Made by a program: the position numbers and the translations under genes
In this document: positions 1 to 12,600 of the stretch, in pieces
Layout: every line of letters starts with the position of its first letter
Numbering within the stretch: the first letter of the stretch is position 1
Origin: Arbacia lixula
Lineage: Eukaryota; Echinodermata; Echinoidea; Arbacioida; Arbaciidae
Length of the DNA: 64,000 nucleotides
Assembly (NCBI GenBank): GCA_963669155.1
Contig: OZ022588.1
Span: 20,514,438 to 20,578,437 of the forward strand
Direction: 5' to 3'
Notes under the pieces: model-generated
Told to the model about the DNA's origin: nothing
What the model saw: only the letters and a program-made list of their open reading frames with translations
Databases searched by the model: none

Positions 1-169
1 ATAATAACCACCACTACCCACCTGTGCAGTTTAGCACCAATAATGTAGCACCAATGATGCACACAAATCTAGGTGAACAGCATTTATCTGGCAAAAAAAA
101 AAACTCTACAGGATTTGAGTGCATCATGGTGCAAGACTGCCTCAAAGGCACTTGAAGAGTTAACTTACT

Positions 170-3100
170 TTACAATCTGGTGGAGGTGAGATAGCACTCT
201 TGAAGGGGGTTAACCTGGATGCTCATTGGTGCGAGACGAGGCTGCAGGTGGTCTACTACGTCATCTGGAACTTTGGCCAAGTGACCACTCCATTTGTTGG
301 TGCCTGACCCATTCTCACTGTCAGTCCCTGGTCTGGAAGGATCCTGGAAGCGAAGAGGGATATCGCCATCGCTCAGGCTGGTCCTGACAGATCCACACTG
401 GCTGCCCCTCAGGCTGGAGGTGTGAAGGATGCCTTCTTCCATCTCTGAATGACCTTGGCGCTGGAGGGGAGGTCTTTGAGGGGTTCCCGATGTGCTTTGC
501 CCCATCAGGCGACGGGCAGGAACTGGGTGGAAGTCCTTTTTGAATGTGATTCTTTCATCACTATGGACACCACCAGCATGATTGGTGTCTACAGCTTTAG
601 CCATCAGCTGATCAACGGATTGCTCTGACCTCATGGCTGCTACAGGGATTCCCAGTGGCCTTTGAAAGACTTCATCAGAGGCTTGAGGCATGTTGGGCAG
701 TGCCACCTTGGGTTGAAAGGTACTCAGCACGTGCTGCCGAGGGCGCAAGTCTTGGTCCACCATGCATTCAGAATCTTGGTACTGCCAGGGATTCATCGGG
801 TAGCTGTTAGTGTCATCAGCATTATGGAAGTCGTGTTCTGGAACCTCCTTCTGTTGTGAGACATTGGAAGGGTTCATTCCCTGCTGACCTTGAAGACCGT
901 CTCCTTGATCTCTGCTCCTCATCTCACTTTGGAAGTGCCTGACTGGCTTTGGGTGACTGGAAGGGGTCTCCTGGTGGCGGGTTGGCATTACATGGCAATT
1001 TGCATGATCATTGGTATGCTGGAGGATACCTTGACATCCCACCAAATTTGATGGATAACCCTGAGGAACCAAAGGATTTGGGAGTTGAGGATGAGGATCT
1101 TGTCCCCCTCGCTGCCAGTCAACATGGGTGGCTTGCTTGTCCTCATGGTCAATGATGACCCCTGGGTGGTATGGACACTCACATTGGGGTTGCTTGATGT
1201 CCTGACTGCTTGCAATTGCAGCCTGATCTTCCTTTACATCAAAGCCATCCTGAATGTGGCCCATCTCTGTAACCTGATATGCAAGATGCACCTCAGGAGT
1301 CTGACTTCTATCCATCTCACCTCTGCTGGACTGCTCCAAGTTCTGATGACCCTCCGTACCATCGGCTCTCCTGCTCTGGTCAACATGTCCTCCAGGATCC
1401 GAAGCATGATGATCAAGGGTGCTTCCACTGCTGATGCACAGGGAGTTGGTGGTACCCTCCACAATTTGAAGGTGCCTGGGCTGGTGCCCTCTCCTTTGGC
1501 AACCCTTCATGCTGTACTTCCTGGGGATTGGGTAATGCTCAAGACTTCTGGCTGAAGAACGCTGACCATCCTGCTTGTGGCCGTCTGTCTTCTTGGATCC
1601 CTTGGCTGAAAGTCGGATGTGGGGAGGAGACGGGGGTAGAGATGGGGGAAGAGGCGGGGTAGGAGGAGGCTTGCCAGGAGAAGATGTGGGTCCGGTCATG
1701 TGTTGGTGCTCCTTGAAGGTATTATGATGCTGCAACTCCTCCATGACAGCCTAATAAATTAAAGGAGAAAGAAAAAAGTATAATCTATGGGGTATCATTA
1801 TAGTGTCAAAAACACATTTTGTCAGTTCATAAAAGAACATCGTGGTTTGAATAACAACTTTTCCCTAAAGTAAGATTGTTCTTGTCGTCTATTGGTATCC
1901 TTAATGATGATAATGTTATGTTACATCACTGTGGTTTACATCACTGTGGCAATGAACAATGTACTACAATCATGTGTGTGAGAAGTGATAGAAAAACCAT
2001 CAAAGCTACCTTTGATTCCCTTTAATCCACTTTTTTTTTCTGAATTGTGCAAATCCAGCTCATGAGGTGCTGCCATCATAATGTTAATATTGGAATTAAA
2101 CAGGGATCATTCACAAGCGTGTAGGTTGACAGGCATTGGGAGAGGGTGAAGCACTATGATATGTTAAAATAACCAAATAAGAACGGGACACAAGATCATG
2201 GCAAAACTGCTGGTCCCACACTCTCCATGACCTTTACCTTGTTGAGTTTTTTGTCTTGCCCCATTACAGCTGGCCTGGTGGTGGCAGGAGGGGAGTTGAC
2301 CATCTGTGACCGGTAGATCCACGCAGTCTTGGGCAGCTGGTCAGTGGGCTCATGGCACTGCATCTCAACTCCACTAAAACCAATCTGGCCACATGAAAAG
2401 GCAACAAAATTACATTTAAAAAAAGCATTATCAGCACGATCACAGAATACATACTGTCTCAATAACACTATGACATTTCATGCATTTCATGTATAACTAC
2501 ATGTACTACAAAGGAACAATTATATATTAAATCAAAGTCTGAAGCAATAGCATAGTGGCTACTCCGGAGACAATGTGACGCAATAAAATCACTCTTTTTT
2601 TTACAGGTTTGGTCTGTGTCTCAAAAATTGGGGACTCAACATCTAGTAACAATATATGCCACAAATGGAAAGTTACATATTGCTATATTGCGGTCACAGT
2701 CTCTAAACTTAAGGACTCCAAAACTGGCACCGCATCCTCCCCCCCCCTCTCCCCCGCTCATCACCTGTGTGTGAGTGCATTGATTGGCCTTCTGATGGGG
2801 GTGCCCCCACTGCTGCCTATGGACTTGCCCTCCCCCCCCCTCCCCCTTACCACCCTCCCCTCCCCCCATTACCCCCTCCCCTCTCCCTCTGATCAACTGT
2901 GTGTGGGTGCACTGGTCACTGATTGGCCCTCTGGTAGGGGGGTGGGGGTGCTCCCACTGCTACCTGCGGACTTGGCTTCCCCCCCCCCCCCCCCCCCCGG
3001 CCCCGCCGGCCCCCTTACCACCCTCCCCTCCCCCCATTACCCCCTCCCCCTCTCTCTCTCATCACCTGTGTGTGAGTGCACTGTTTGTCCCTCTGGTGAG

Positions 3101-6100
3101 GTTGAGGGTGCTCCCACTGCTGTCTGCGGATCGGGGCCACCATGATGCAGTAGATGTAGACAAAGCCCACAAAGGCCGATACCAGGCCCACGATGCAGGA
3201 CACCAGGTACGCCAGGTAGACTGAGGAAACATGAGGATTAGGTGACAAGCAAAGTGAAGAAGGTGCTGTGGTAAAGTGGTTGTGAAGTGTGGCTAAAAAG
3301 TCACAAAGTACCAGATTCAAGCCTGCCCATGGCACCCACACCATGTAGACTGAGGGAACATGATTAGATGACAAGCAAAATGAAGGTATAGTGCTTGTGA
3401 ACTGCGGCTAAAAGTCTTGAGGTCCAAGGTTCATACCCACCCATGGCACTTGTCTCCTTCAGCAAGATACTTTAAATTATATACATTGTTACTCTCCACT
3501 GAGGAGTATAAATAGGTACTTGGTAGGAGGTGGATGATTATTTGAATGATCTTGACCAAATAGTTTACACTCGAAAATACAGTCAAACCTAGCTGTCTTT
3601 AGAGACCATCCCAAGTTACAGAAAAGGTGGTCTTTGCATGTAGACAGTTCTGAAGGCCAGGGTCAAGTTGGGTGGTTATTTCAATCGGGTGGGGGGGTTA
3701 TGACAGTGGGGTTTGCTAACATATTAGGTGTTTAAAAAATGCTCTGTGAAAAGATTGATATCTAAACTGTATACACAGGTCTGAGACATAGGTCTATGGT
3801 CAATGCAAGAACCAGACTGACAATATTGGGTTCTTTTAAAGGGCTTTAATAAAAAATGTACATCAATACAGGAGATTTGGCACAGTGCTTAGCATCTTCG
3901 AAATGTACTTTACATGTGTTTAGTTGTGCAAATCTATCTATGACACATTGACACCTCAAAGGAATAAGTAACCTCGAGTTTAATCTTCTAAATATCTATT
4001 TGAATCTGCACATCTGTTAAATGATATGGTTGCCAGCAAAAATCTTCATGACTCACTGATAAAGGAAATTCGCCAGAGTCTCCCATCTGCTGTAGCTGTG
4101 TCATGCCTAGCAGACTGGTAGATTGCCTCTTTCTCTACAAACTCTAGCAGAGCTGTGCAGGCAACATACAGTAAGAAAGTAGCACCACTCAGCACCAGAA
4201 GAACCACGCTCTGTGAGGACACAAACCAAGGAAACTAATCTTGTCTGATGGGTTAATTAACTCTTACATGCTAGACAAACTCTTGGTCTGTGGGATTTAT
4301 GTGTAGATTTGCAACAGTACACCAATTGCACATAAATGGTTAGTTCCCTCTTTGTGAAAGTGAGTACCTGAAAAAAAAAATCAGCTATCAATTGTAAACA
4401 TAGAATTTGTTTCAGAAGTAAAATCATATTCCAAGCTCCTTACATTTTGATGCAGTATTTTCATGAAGAATGCATTGAAGAGTTAACCAATATGTCAACT
4501 CAAGATGTAAACATGTTGTCTGAGTTAAGTGAAGTAAGTACAAATAGAACTGTACCCACCATAATTAAAGTAGGATTTCAGAGTGCAAGGTAGTTAGGTT
4601 TACCAGTGTAACACGGACACCACAAAATAGTTGTGGAAAAGCATTTTATGCAGTGCATAAAATTGGTTCCTCCTTTTATTTTATCTGTATAGTGATTTAT
4701 TCATCAATATCTATGACATGTCTGACTTCTAGCAGCATAAACAAACAAATAAAGTACAAAAATCTTGATATTCAAATTAGAAGTAGGCCTTTGACAAGGA
4801 TTTTTCTGACTTCTAGATATTACTTACAATATGATTAAAGGTAGTAGAAACTTCTGGTGGACTTGTTGCCCTTTCTGAATGTCAACCTTGGACAATATAT
4901 TTTCTCAAAACGGTAAAACATTTTAACATACTACAAATGTCATGAGATGCCACAGACATGTACCAATATTCAAAACGGGCAATTCCGAGATAGCATTACA
5001 TATATTGAACATTCATGAACTGTCACCTTCAGAAAAGGAAGGAAAAAGCACTGACTGTTTTGTTTTATGATCTCAACGATTGATTACTGAGGGTGAATAG
5101 TGTTGGGAAAACTTTGATGTTAAGATTGATACTTTATTAATGGAAATGTACCAATATAAATAAGGGACCACAGAAAGACTACATTTTTTACTAAAATGTG
5201 CCAGTTCAAAATTCTCTCAAAGTGTTTTATTGAACAACTTCAAATGCAATGTCAACAAATGGACAATGCTAAATTTTATTTTGGAAAAGAGGGAAAATAT
5301 GAAGCATATTATGTACAATGATGTATTTTATGAACTTGTAGAAAAAAATGCTTTGACATCTACTGTAGATTACCTTCATGTAGGTCTGCCTCCCACACAG
5401 AGGCACTCCAATGGTTAGGGCGCCCCCAACGAATACCTGACACCAACGATACAAGACAAATATACACATTGCATTGGGGTACATAATAAGAGCAGCCATA
5501 TTGGAATACAAAACAATAAAAACATGTGCATTGGACCATGAAAATAATGACTTTTCATGGTCTGATGCACAGGCTTTTATTAACCACAGACAAACTTTGG
5601 GGTTATCATGATTGCTTGAACGACATGCATACTATTTGCAAACAAGGAATATTGATTATTGAGGTTTCACAAAATTTTGTTAATTGATGTTTCTAATAAT
5701 CATTCAAATATTGAGTTAGAATTTCACTTGCTTACATCAGGACCAAAAGGTTGTGTGCATCAGGTAATTCATTCAAAACACATTCAGAACTCATTGTGCA
5801 TCATACCTGCCAATCCACTAGAAACTGTATAACAGTGTCATTAAGAACTCATGTGAATGAGGAAAAAAAACCTTGGCAGGTTCACATGTGTGATGCGCAA
5901 TGCGTATTACTGTGTTCTGAATTCATTGTCTGATACACACAACTGTTAAGGTCCTAATTTATTGAAAAGTCCAAATCTAATATTTCAAGGATTATTACAA
6001 AACAGTATTTGATGATAGATCACTAAACCTGTTCCCCAAAACATTGACATCAAATGACTTTATGTTTAAATATTCGGCTTGATTTGGTTTGCAACTCTTT

Positions 6101-6371
6101 GCCTTTGGTTATTACTTTTCAGAAGTGTCACTGAAATGTTTTTAACCCCCAGGTTATTCAATTTGACAACAATTCATTTTGAAGAATCAAACTAGTAACT
6201 CACGGCTCCTCCAACCCAAAGGGGTGTCTTAACGAGGGACGGAATGCCCTCCTCTAGCATGGCATAGGTGCCCACTGTCACAAGACCGATACCAGACACG
6301 ATGTAGAGGACCCCAAACAGACTGACACCAACAATGGCCGACTTCTTCTTGCTCTTAGGCTTGCCCATCAT
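170..6371 (-). CDS. CD20/MS4A-like four-pass membrane protein with long disordered tail (6 coding exons)
   Basis: Coding exons in transcript order: 6371-6204, 5436-5374, 4210-4057, 3220-3066, 2384-2238, 1750-170. All have AG/GT borders and agree in phase, giving about 755 aa. Translation starts MMGKPKSKKK; an acceptor just upstream (exon begins at 6380) implies a separate, unlocated 5' UTR exon. Four hydrophobic segments lie near residues 11-35, 51-71, 78-101 and 129-155. The second, with TPLWVGGAVF, resembles TM2 of the CD20/MS4A fold. Residues 230-755 form one long exon, rich in His, Gln, Pro and Ser, with a proline-rich SH3-type stretch (256-273) and a C-terminal STRL that fits a class I PDZ ligand. 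No PPxY was seen, unlike ENTREP/FAM189 proteins. The exon 4 end is uncertain: an in-phase donor at 3141 would remove 25 codons. The 3' UTR runs off the window start. Gene structure is well supported; family subtype and function are not. Confidence 0.8.
2740..3137. repeat. Three tandem copies of the exon-4 end of the tetraspan gene, separated by C-rich tracts
   Basis: Three units share the words ACCTGTGTGTGAGTGCA, a GGCCCTCTGGT-like word and GTGCTCCCACTGCT. They sit near 2757-2830, 2888-2972 and 3060-3132 and are separated by long C/CT tracts, including a 20-base C run at 2979-2998. The third unit is the 3' end of exon 4. On the minus strand unit 1 reads RQQWGHPHQKANQCTHTQ before a GTGATG donor, close to RQQWEHPQPHQRDKQCTHTQ before the same donor in exon 4. 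This looks like tandem duplication of exon-end plus donor. Confidence 0.75.
3216..3449. repeat. Tandem duplication that copied the exon-4 splice acceptor
   Basis: The segment beginning GTAGACTGAGGAAACATG at 3216 recurs as GTAGACTGAGGGAACATG at 3345, and the homology continues to GCCCATGGCAC and CACCCATGGCAC. The first copy carries the real exon-4 acceptor (exon starts at 3220). The second therefore places a similar acceptor-like AG about 130 bp further upstream in the minus-strand transcript. Confidence 0.7.
3385..3560 (+). mobile_element. tRNA-derived SINE-like fragment
   Basis: The sequence carries GGTTCATACCC near 3428, which resembles a pol III B box. It is followed by CTTCAGCAAGATACTTTAAA and TATAAATAGGTACTTGGTAGG, a tail type I associate with SINEs of marine invertebrates. 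No clear A box or poly-A tail was verified. Family assignment is from memory and moderate. Confidence 0.5.
3580..3650. mobile_element. Fragment of pogo/Tigger-like element
   Basis: A TA dinucleotide is followed by CAGTCAAACCTAGCTGTCTT, closely matching the terminal repeat of the complete element at 53466-53640. Only one end is clear. Confidence 0.45.
5741..5954. mobile_element. Foldback repeat in intron 1 of the tetraspan gene (family A)
   Basis: The left arm starts GGACCAAAAGGTTGTGTGCA and the right arm ends ACACACAACTGTTAAGGTCC; they pair for about 75 bp with mismatches. The inner part (CATTGTGCATCATACCTGCC with its complement around 5872-5905) recurs at 48280-48425, so this is a dispersed foldback family. 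Confidence 0.65.
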
Positions 6372-6380
6372 AGGTGATAG

Positions 6381-7139
6381 CTGTAAGAGGAAGGCAGGAA
6401 AAGGGTAGAAAGTCACAATAGAAATTAAAGCATGAAGTAGAAAACCAAACATTTGTTTTCCTTTCAGATGTTACAATAAATAATCAACCAGGTCTACACT
6501 CTAATGTCCACTGTATCTAGACTGCTGGCTAGTTAATTTACTATGTTCTAGAGCCTAACTATTAGACAAGGGGACAAATTAAACATGCCAATTAGCCTCA
6601 TTAATTTTTCATTAATAATGCTTATAACCACACTAAATTATAAAATGAATCACAAAACCCTCCTCAAAGTAGCAAGAGTTTCTAAATAATCAGACCTTCC
6701 TTTTGTTTGATTTTTACTAAAAAAAAATATACGGCAATAAACTAGAGCGAAACCAAGAAAATGGAACATAAACAAAGATAGATTTACCTTCCGAAATATA
6801 AATCCCCAACCTTCACATGCAGAATATCAAAACACCTTACAAACCTAGCCAATCACAATGTGAGGTAACGACAGCAATGCTTATACGCTCTGTGTTCGTA
6901 GTCCATGTCGGAACGTGCATTCGTTGAGTCTGAACTGTTCCCTGCATTCATAGCGAACTGACTGACACTGATGGAGGAACCCATTCTTTTACTGTTGCTG
7001 CTTGCTAGTTGCTTGCCTCAGGAATGCCAAACACCTGTTGGTATTGTGTATATGCTCCTTTCAACCGGCTCTTTGTTTTGTCCAGTCATCCACAAACGCA
7101 CGCAACGCACACGACCATAATAGTATCCCTTTCCGATAT

Positions 7140-7145
<6 letters not shown>
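6381..7145. other. Non-coding region upstream of the first coding exon; no gene recognised
   Basis: This region must hold intron and probably the 5' UTR exon of the minus-strand tetraspan gene, but no exon or promoter element could be placed with confidence. It is AT-rich with no long open frame of credible composition. Confidence 0.4.
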
Positions 7146-7215
<70 letters not shown>

Positions 7216-7255
7216 TTTTGTCTATATCTCTCTGTCCCTCCCTCTCCCCCCCTCT

Positions 7256-7324
<69 letters not shown>

Positions 7325-7509
7325 GTCTATATCTCTCTGCCCCCCCTCCCCCCCTCTCTCTCTCGTTCTTTCTATACATCTATCTATCCCTCTCTACTCA
7401 CATGTCCCCCCCCCCCCATCTCTCTCTCTCTCTGCTTTCTCTTTAATTATCCTTATCTTATGTTCTTTCCCTGTATTTCTCTTTTTGTATTTCATTGTAT
7501 TTTTCTCTA

Positions 7510-7555
<46 letters not shown>

Positions 7556-7600
7556 ACACACACACACACACACACATTTTTTTTTTGTGTGTGTGTAAAG
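7146..7600. repeat. CT and CA microsatellite cluster
   Basis: Long (CT)n runs lie at 7146-7211 and 7265-7319 with shorter ones to about 7366, and a (CA)n run lies at 7516-7576 with one GA interruption. Open frames here encode only Ser/Leu or His/Thr runs and are not genes. Confidence 0.95.
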
Positions 7601-8324
7601 CCAGGGATGTGTTATGGAAGGATATGAAGCAACTTTCTTCCTTTGAACCCATGCGCGGCACCGCGGAAAAAAATGTCTTCTCAGCATATGCTTTTCAGGT
7701 GTTTTAACAATAGCGAACAGAATTGCGTAGCAACGGTTTCTCAGAGAGAACAAAAGAAATGTAGAGTCTTATTTTGCTTGTCAAGTTCTGTTGGATTGCA
7801 TTAATACTTTTGTGAGGAAAAGAGATATCAGCGAACAAAAATCAACAGTTTTTTCTAATCAAATATCTCACTTGCACGCAAATGCACGCAACTCTGTTAA
7901 TGAAAATAAACAGCTTAAGAGATAATTTTGATGATGTTTGAATCCCAAATTTCCGGAAATCTGCGGAAAGTGAAGAAATTTGTTAATTGTGTAAGTGAGA
8001 ATATTATCTTATATCTCCGTTTGTGCATCATTCAACAATTATTTAGACGAAAACCGAGTACAGGGTCTTTAGTGGTTTTTCACGTAACTTTCTTGAAAAT
8101 TGCCCAAAAATGTGATAAGAAATATAGCTTCCAGAGACAAAACAGTGAATTAAAAATATTGCTTTCCAAGTTGACAGCAGCTAAATGTCGGTGCCGCTCA
8201 TGGGACATCAAAGCATTGAAGTGATTGTGGAATACTTTTGACATTCATTAGCACGCTTTAGTATCCATACAGATGTTTGAATATCTTATGCTCGAGTTAT
8301 TTCTCCTCCCTAACACATCCCTGG
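7601..8324. mobile_element. Non-autonomous DNA transposon with CCAGGGATGTGTTA termini
   Basis: It opens with CCAGGGATGTGTTATGGAAG and closes with TAACACATCCCTGG, perfect 14-bp inverted ends with partial matching beyond. The first 200 bp recur at 45692-45930 in GPR107. The CAGGG ends suggest an hAT-type element, but I see no clean 8-bp target duplication and no transposase. The internal 98-residue frame (7928-8224) shows no recognisable domain. Confidence 0.6.
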
Positions 8325-9393
8325 CCCATGCAAATATCAAAGTCATGGCACACATGATTAAATAGAACATCTGTATTAAACCTTCAGTAATTTGTTCACA
8401 TGTAATGCCAGTCACCTGTTATGTGTATTTGTTTTCAGTTTTTCTTTGAATAGTTGCATACAATAAATGTTGCTAGATTGGGCACACCGTTCATGCAGTT
8501 GTCCACTTTTGATACGGAACACAATTAAAGCCAAGTGAAAGGTGTAAAAAAAACATTGGACACCTTTGGAAAGTAATTAAACAAAACCGCAACTCTTAGA
8601 AACCAAGCTGAAATTAATACATCATGAAGTCGAGGGGTGTCATTTGGTTCTGGCATGGACCTATTATGGATGGACTGTGCTCGGATAACCTTCCTTTGAT
8701 CTATCATGACCGCCGCTTCAACAAAATTCAAGGTGTTATAAATAATATCCTGTATTTCTAATTAGTCAGTGCCTTCCTCTGAATAACAAAAGAAAATCTA
8801 TTTTGAGAAATATGTCAACCGTTCAGCTTTCGCTGGTAGTTCAGAGCTGATATCGATACACAAACTGTGAATTAGTTGAGAGTGCGCGAGGAAAATTCTG
8901 ATAAAATTGTAGAAAGAATTTGGTCCGTAACTTTTTCGGACACCTCCGGACACGAAATTGAGGTTGTTTTCATGGAAGGTTAAACACTCAATATTTGGAA
9001 GGAAATATGACTGACCAATTGATGTGCGGTGTGGAGACATTTTTCTGACATGTTTTCGACAGCATCCTCCACTTATCAAAAAAATGAAACAAAGTAATCT
9101 GAAATTTACAGAATCGAATCATTATAAGACGAAATACTACTGCACATGTACTTTAGTACATAAAGTAGTTCTGTAATCTTCTGCGTACAAAAAATATAAA
9201 TTCCTCAAAATGCATCCCAAATTTGTCTTGCCTGTTTGGCGGCGGTCGTCACTGGATCACAACGCCAAACGCGTCAAATATTGTGATATCAATGAACGCG
9301 ACTATTGTAGGAATAAATTTATATTCGTGTTGACTCCTTGATTTATGAGTAGATTTCTTGACATTTCATAAATTGATAGTCTTTCCTCCTTGT

Positions 9394-9398
<5 letters not shown>
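8325..9398. other. Intergenic; nothing recognised
   Basis: AT-rich sequence with short open frames of random composition. I see no exon signature, RNA gene or clear repeat. Confidence 0.4.
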
Positions 9399-9433
<35 letters not shown>

Positions 9434-9524
9434 TCTCTCCCTCTCTATCTCTCCCTCTCTCTTTCTTTCTCTATCTCTCTCTCTCTCTCTCACCCTCCCC
9501 CCCCCTCTCTCTCTCTCTCTCCCT

Positions 9525-9581
<57 letters not shown>

Positions 9582-9600
9582 ATCTATCACTCTCTTTCTT
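9399..9600. repeat. Imperfect CT microsatellite
   Basis: (CT)n runs are interrupted by CCCTCC, TTTCTT and a C9-type tract. The open frame through it is a low-complexity Ser/Leu artefact. Confidence 0.95.
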
Positions 9601-12600
9601 GATCACTCGCTCATTTCAGTTACGTTTGGTAGACATGTTCCATTGAAGAGACACTACATGAACATAAATGTGTCAGATTTAAACTCATAACTTTAATTTT
9701 GCATTGATATGCTATGATATCATTCACATGTACAATGACAATGCATGCATCTCTGATATCACACATGAATAATCCCATTGTAGCAGTTGGTCAAACAAAA
9801 TGCAATATTCAAAATCAACATCATGAACAAGTTGGTTTAGGTCAGTAGAAATGCATGGAATGTTGGAAACTTATGAGTGTATAACATTTTATAAAGTATT
9901 TGACTGAAATACTGTAGTAGAACACAAAATGGAACAAAATGAAACAAAATATCTTGAATCAGTCCATTCCTGTTTATATTAATGAATTGAACTGAAACAA
10001 AATTACTTAATACATCTGTTATTATAATGCGCAACAATGCCACACTAGGCCTGTGTGATAGGTTGTCCATCTTAATTGATATTATTTGGAAGGTTATTTT
10101 TATACTTATTTCCTGTAGAAATATGAATAACATGGACATATGTGTATTTAACAAGCTTGTCTACGATGACACACTAGCTAGATGTACAGATTATATGTCC
10201 TGTGATGACATAATGTCATTAAAGACAACTCCTGTATCTTTAACTCAAGTCAAGTCAAGGATATCATTCCATCTCCCATGAATCTCGCTCACACATGCCC
10301 CAATAAAATATTATTTCTCCAGTAAAGACCATTTAGATTAAATCTCAACTCAAATGTTAATAGGCTCTCTATCCTTTTCTGGTTTCATCTTTTATCAATT
10401 CTGCAAACACATTCTTGATCTTTCATCAAAAAATAACAAAGTGTCAGAATGATCGTAGAGAAATAAGATTGCTATAAATCATACACCACCAAAACATCAG
10501 CTTGAACATCTGTCCATAAAACATGCACAGCATATGCAGGATTTATATACATCCTTTGTTTGATACATATTTCAATAATTTAAGTACATATCTGTGAAAT
10601 ACATTGATCATGTACAGGTATTGCAAAACAATTCCATAATACAATAATTCAAAAATCTTTCCAGTTCCACTTAAATTGTTTTAAAACAGTTTTTTGATGA
10701 AACAATCACTCGCTGAATGAGTGGACCTCCCCTCTGCCAATCAATTTACGTATCTCCAATCCTTCATGACACTTCCTCAAGTTAATATTCAACCATACTT
10801 ATGTCAACTTTTTATCCCAATTCATTCGTGTTTAATTTATATACAGCACTTAATTTAACACACAGATAAGATTATGCACTTGATCTTATACCAATATGTA
10901 TTTTTTGCAGTTAGTTATGTCCCTTGAGTTGCTTAAGTACTCGAGGACTTGCCAAAGGTGTGTCCAACAAAGCAGCGGTGATTATACACAACCCGCGTAA
11001 TTTCATTTTACTGAACACAGTGAAATTATTTCTTTGTAATAGGTGGGGAAGAGTCTCCTGATTGTCATGCAGGAGAACAATTATTATTAAATATTATATA
11101 TTACAAAGATTATTTGAGGAGGCTACTTTCAAGCCTCTGTCAGGAAAAGAACTTCCTGTGCATTGTACCCTAAAAATATATTTTTATAGGAGCTCTGAGA
11201 TTGCATTGCAGGGCTACATTGCCCTGAGCCAACTGTAATTTGTCACTGCCACCATGGGTAGGCAGAGAGGTGTGTACACTAGCTTTGAATGTCTCGACCA
11301 AGCTAGCTTCTTCTACTTGCTATGAGCAGTTTGCAGAGAGAAATCTGTCAAGATCATATATATCAACTGCAATTACACACCCACTCTTTATCTTTATGAT
11401 GTCAGGAAGAAGCAAAGTTTAATTCTATTCATTGCATTGCACTTTATTTATCATGTCACAAGCACCTAGACATGGTATCACAAATCATAATGATATCCAT
11501 TAAGATTGAAGAGTCCTTAAAACTTATCTGTCATTACGCTTTTCTAGTGTATAAACAAAACTCTTGGTCTCTGGCGAGGCTTAATACAAGAATATGGCAG
11601 TTGTGATTTGGTTTTGTAATCGATGAAGTAAATGAATTATATAACAATGAATATTAAAAACTCAACATCTATGAATACTGCTAATTATATGAGGTGTTCA
11701 TATATCACTCTTATTTCCATTTTAAGTGCTACAAATTATCAAAAGTACTCATTAAATTGATAATTCTCAACAGAGGTTTATTACCGTACCAGTCGATAAC
11801 TGGACAATTTATTCAGATATTCAATTGTCATACATACTTTGTAACAGATATTAATATGCCAATCTCTCTAGACTTGCCTGACAAAGCATCAGTGATGTAT
11901 GCAAGCTGCGTGTCTTTCTTCTTGAATACAAGAACATTGATGTATGCATGTCTCATGACTAGGCTGCCAGAGAAATGTGTGCACAAAAAAGGCTGGTTTA
12001 CAGTAAACATTCTCAATTTTATGCTTGTTTTCTTTCACAACGACTTGACAGCCCCACAACTTGCTGAGGTTTGCTAAACAGCACATCTATTCAACCTGCA
12101 TGCCCATTTCCCTGATCCAAGGAACATGCTATGTGCAAGTCAGGTGGAGATGTCTTTTTTTTTTCCTAGCATGGTAAGGAGCAGTGTGCATAATATTTGA
12201 ACAAGTTCTTTACTGAGTCCACACATTTGGTAACTAGATTTTCGCCCTCAAATACTGAGCAACTGACTCCTGTGTGAACTGCTGTACAGTAGACAGCAGA
12301 ATATAAATAAACTTCAAATTCTTTATAGGGCAAATTTAAGCCACGCCCCTTTGCTTACTGCAATTCCATGGCACATGTTGACGTCCTAGCTGGACCAGGG
12401 TTCACAAAGCCAGAAAATCTAACCATGAGCAATGAATTAACTCTGATTGATCATTGACTCTTACTAGAAGGCTTGAACTCATTTCAATGGCTAGTTCATC
12501 CCGTATGCAAACATATTTAACACATCCAGGTACAAACTTAGAGAAAATACCTCATATCATAAACCACACAGCATTTCACCTTCTGTACTGTCGCAATGTC

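Noticed and set aside
662..1555. Several plus-strand frames opposite the long tetraspan exon
   Set aside because: The minus frame is continuous for 526 codons and joins in phase to membrane-segment exons; plus-strand frames are shadows.
3141..3220. Shorter version of tetraspan exon 4 ending at ATG/GTGGCC
   Set aside because: It is in phase but the donor is weak; the CAG/GTGATG donor at 3066 fits better. Kept as an alternative, not preferred.
3428..3438. Possible tRNA gene from a B-box-like word
   Set aside because: No cloverleaf or acceptor-stem pairing could be found; treated as a SINE remnant.
7002..7598. 198-codon open frame rich in Ser and Leu
   Set aside because: It is translation of CT and CA microsatellites; composition and multi-frame openness are artefacts.
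9358..9690. 110-codon Ser/Leu-rich open frame
   Set aside because: A by-product of the CT microsatellite, with no splice context or domain.
11694..12077. 127-codon plus-strand frame in the intergenic stretch
   Set aside because: No motif, biased to AT-rich codons, overlapped by antisense frames; not supported as a gene.
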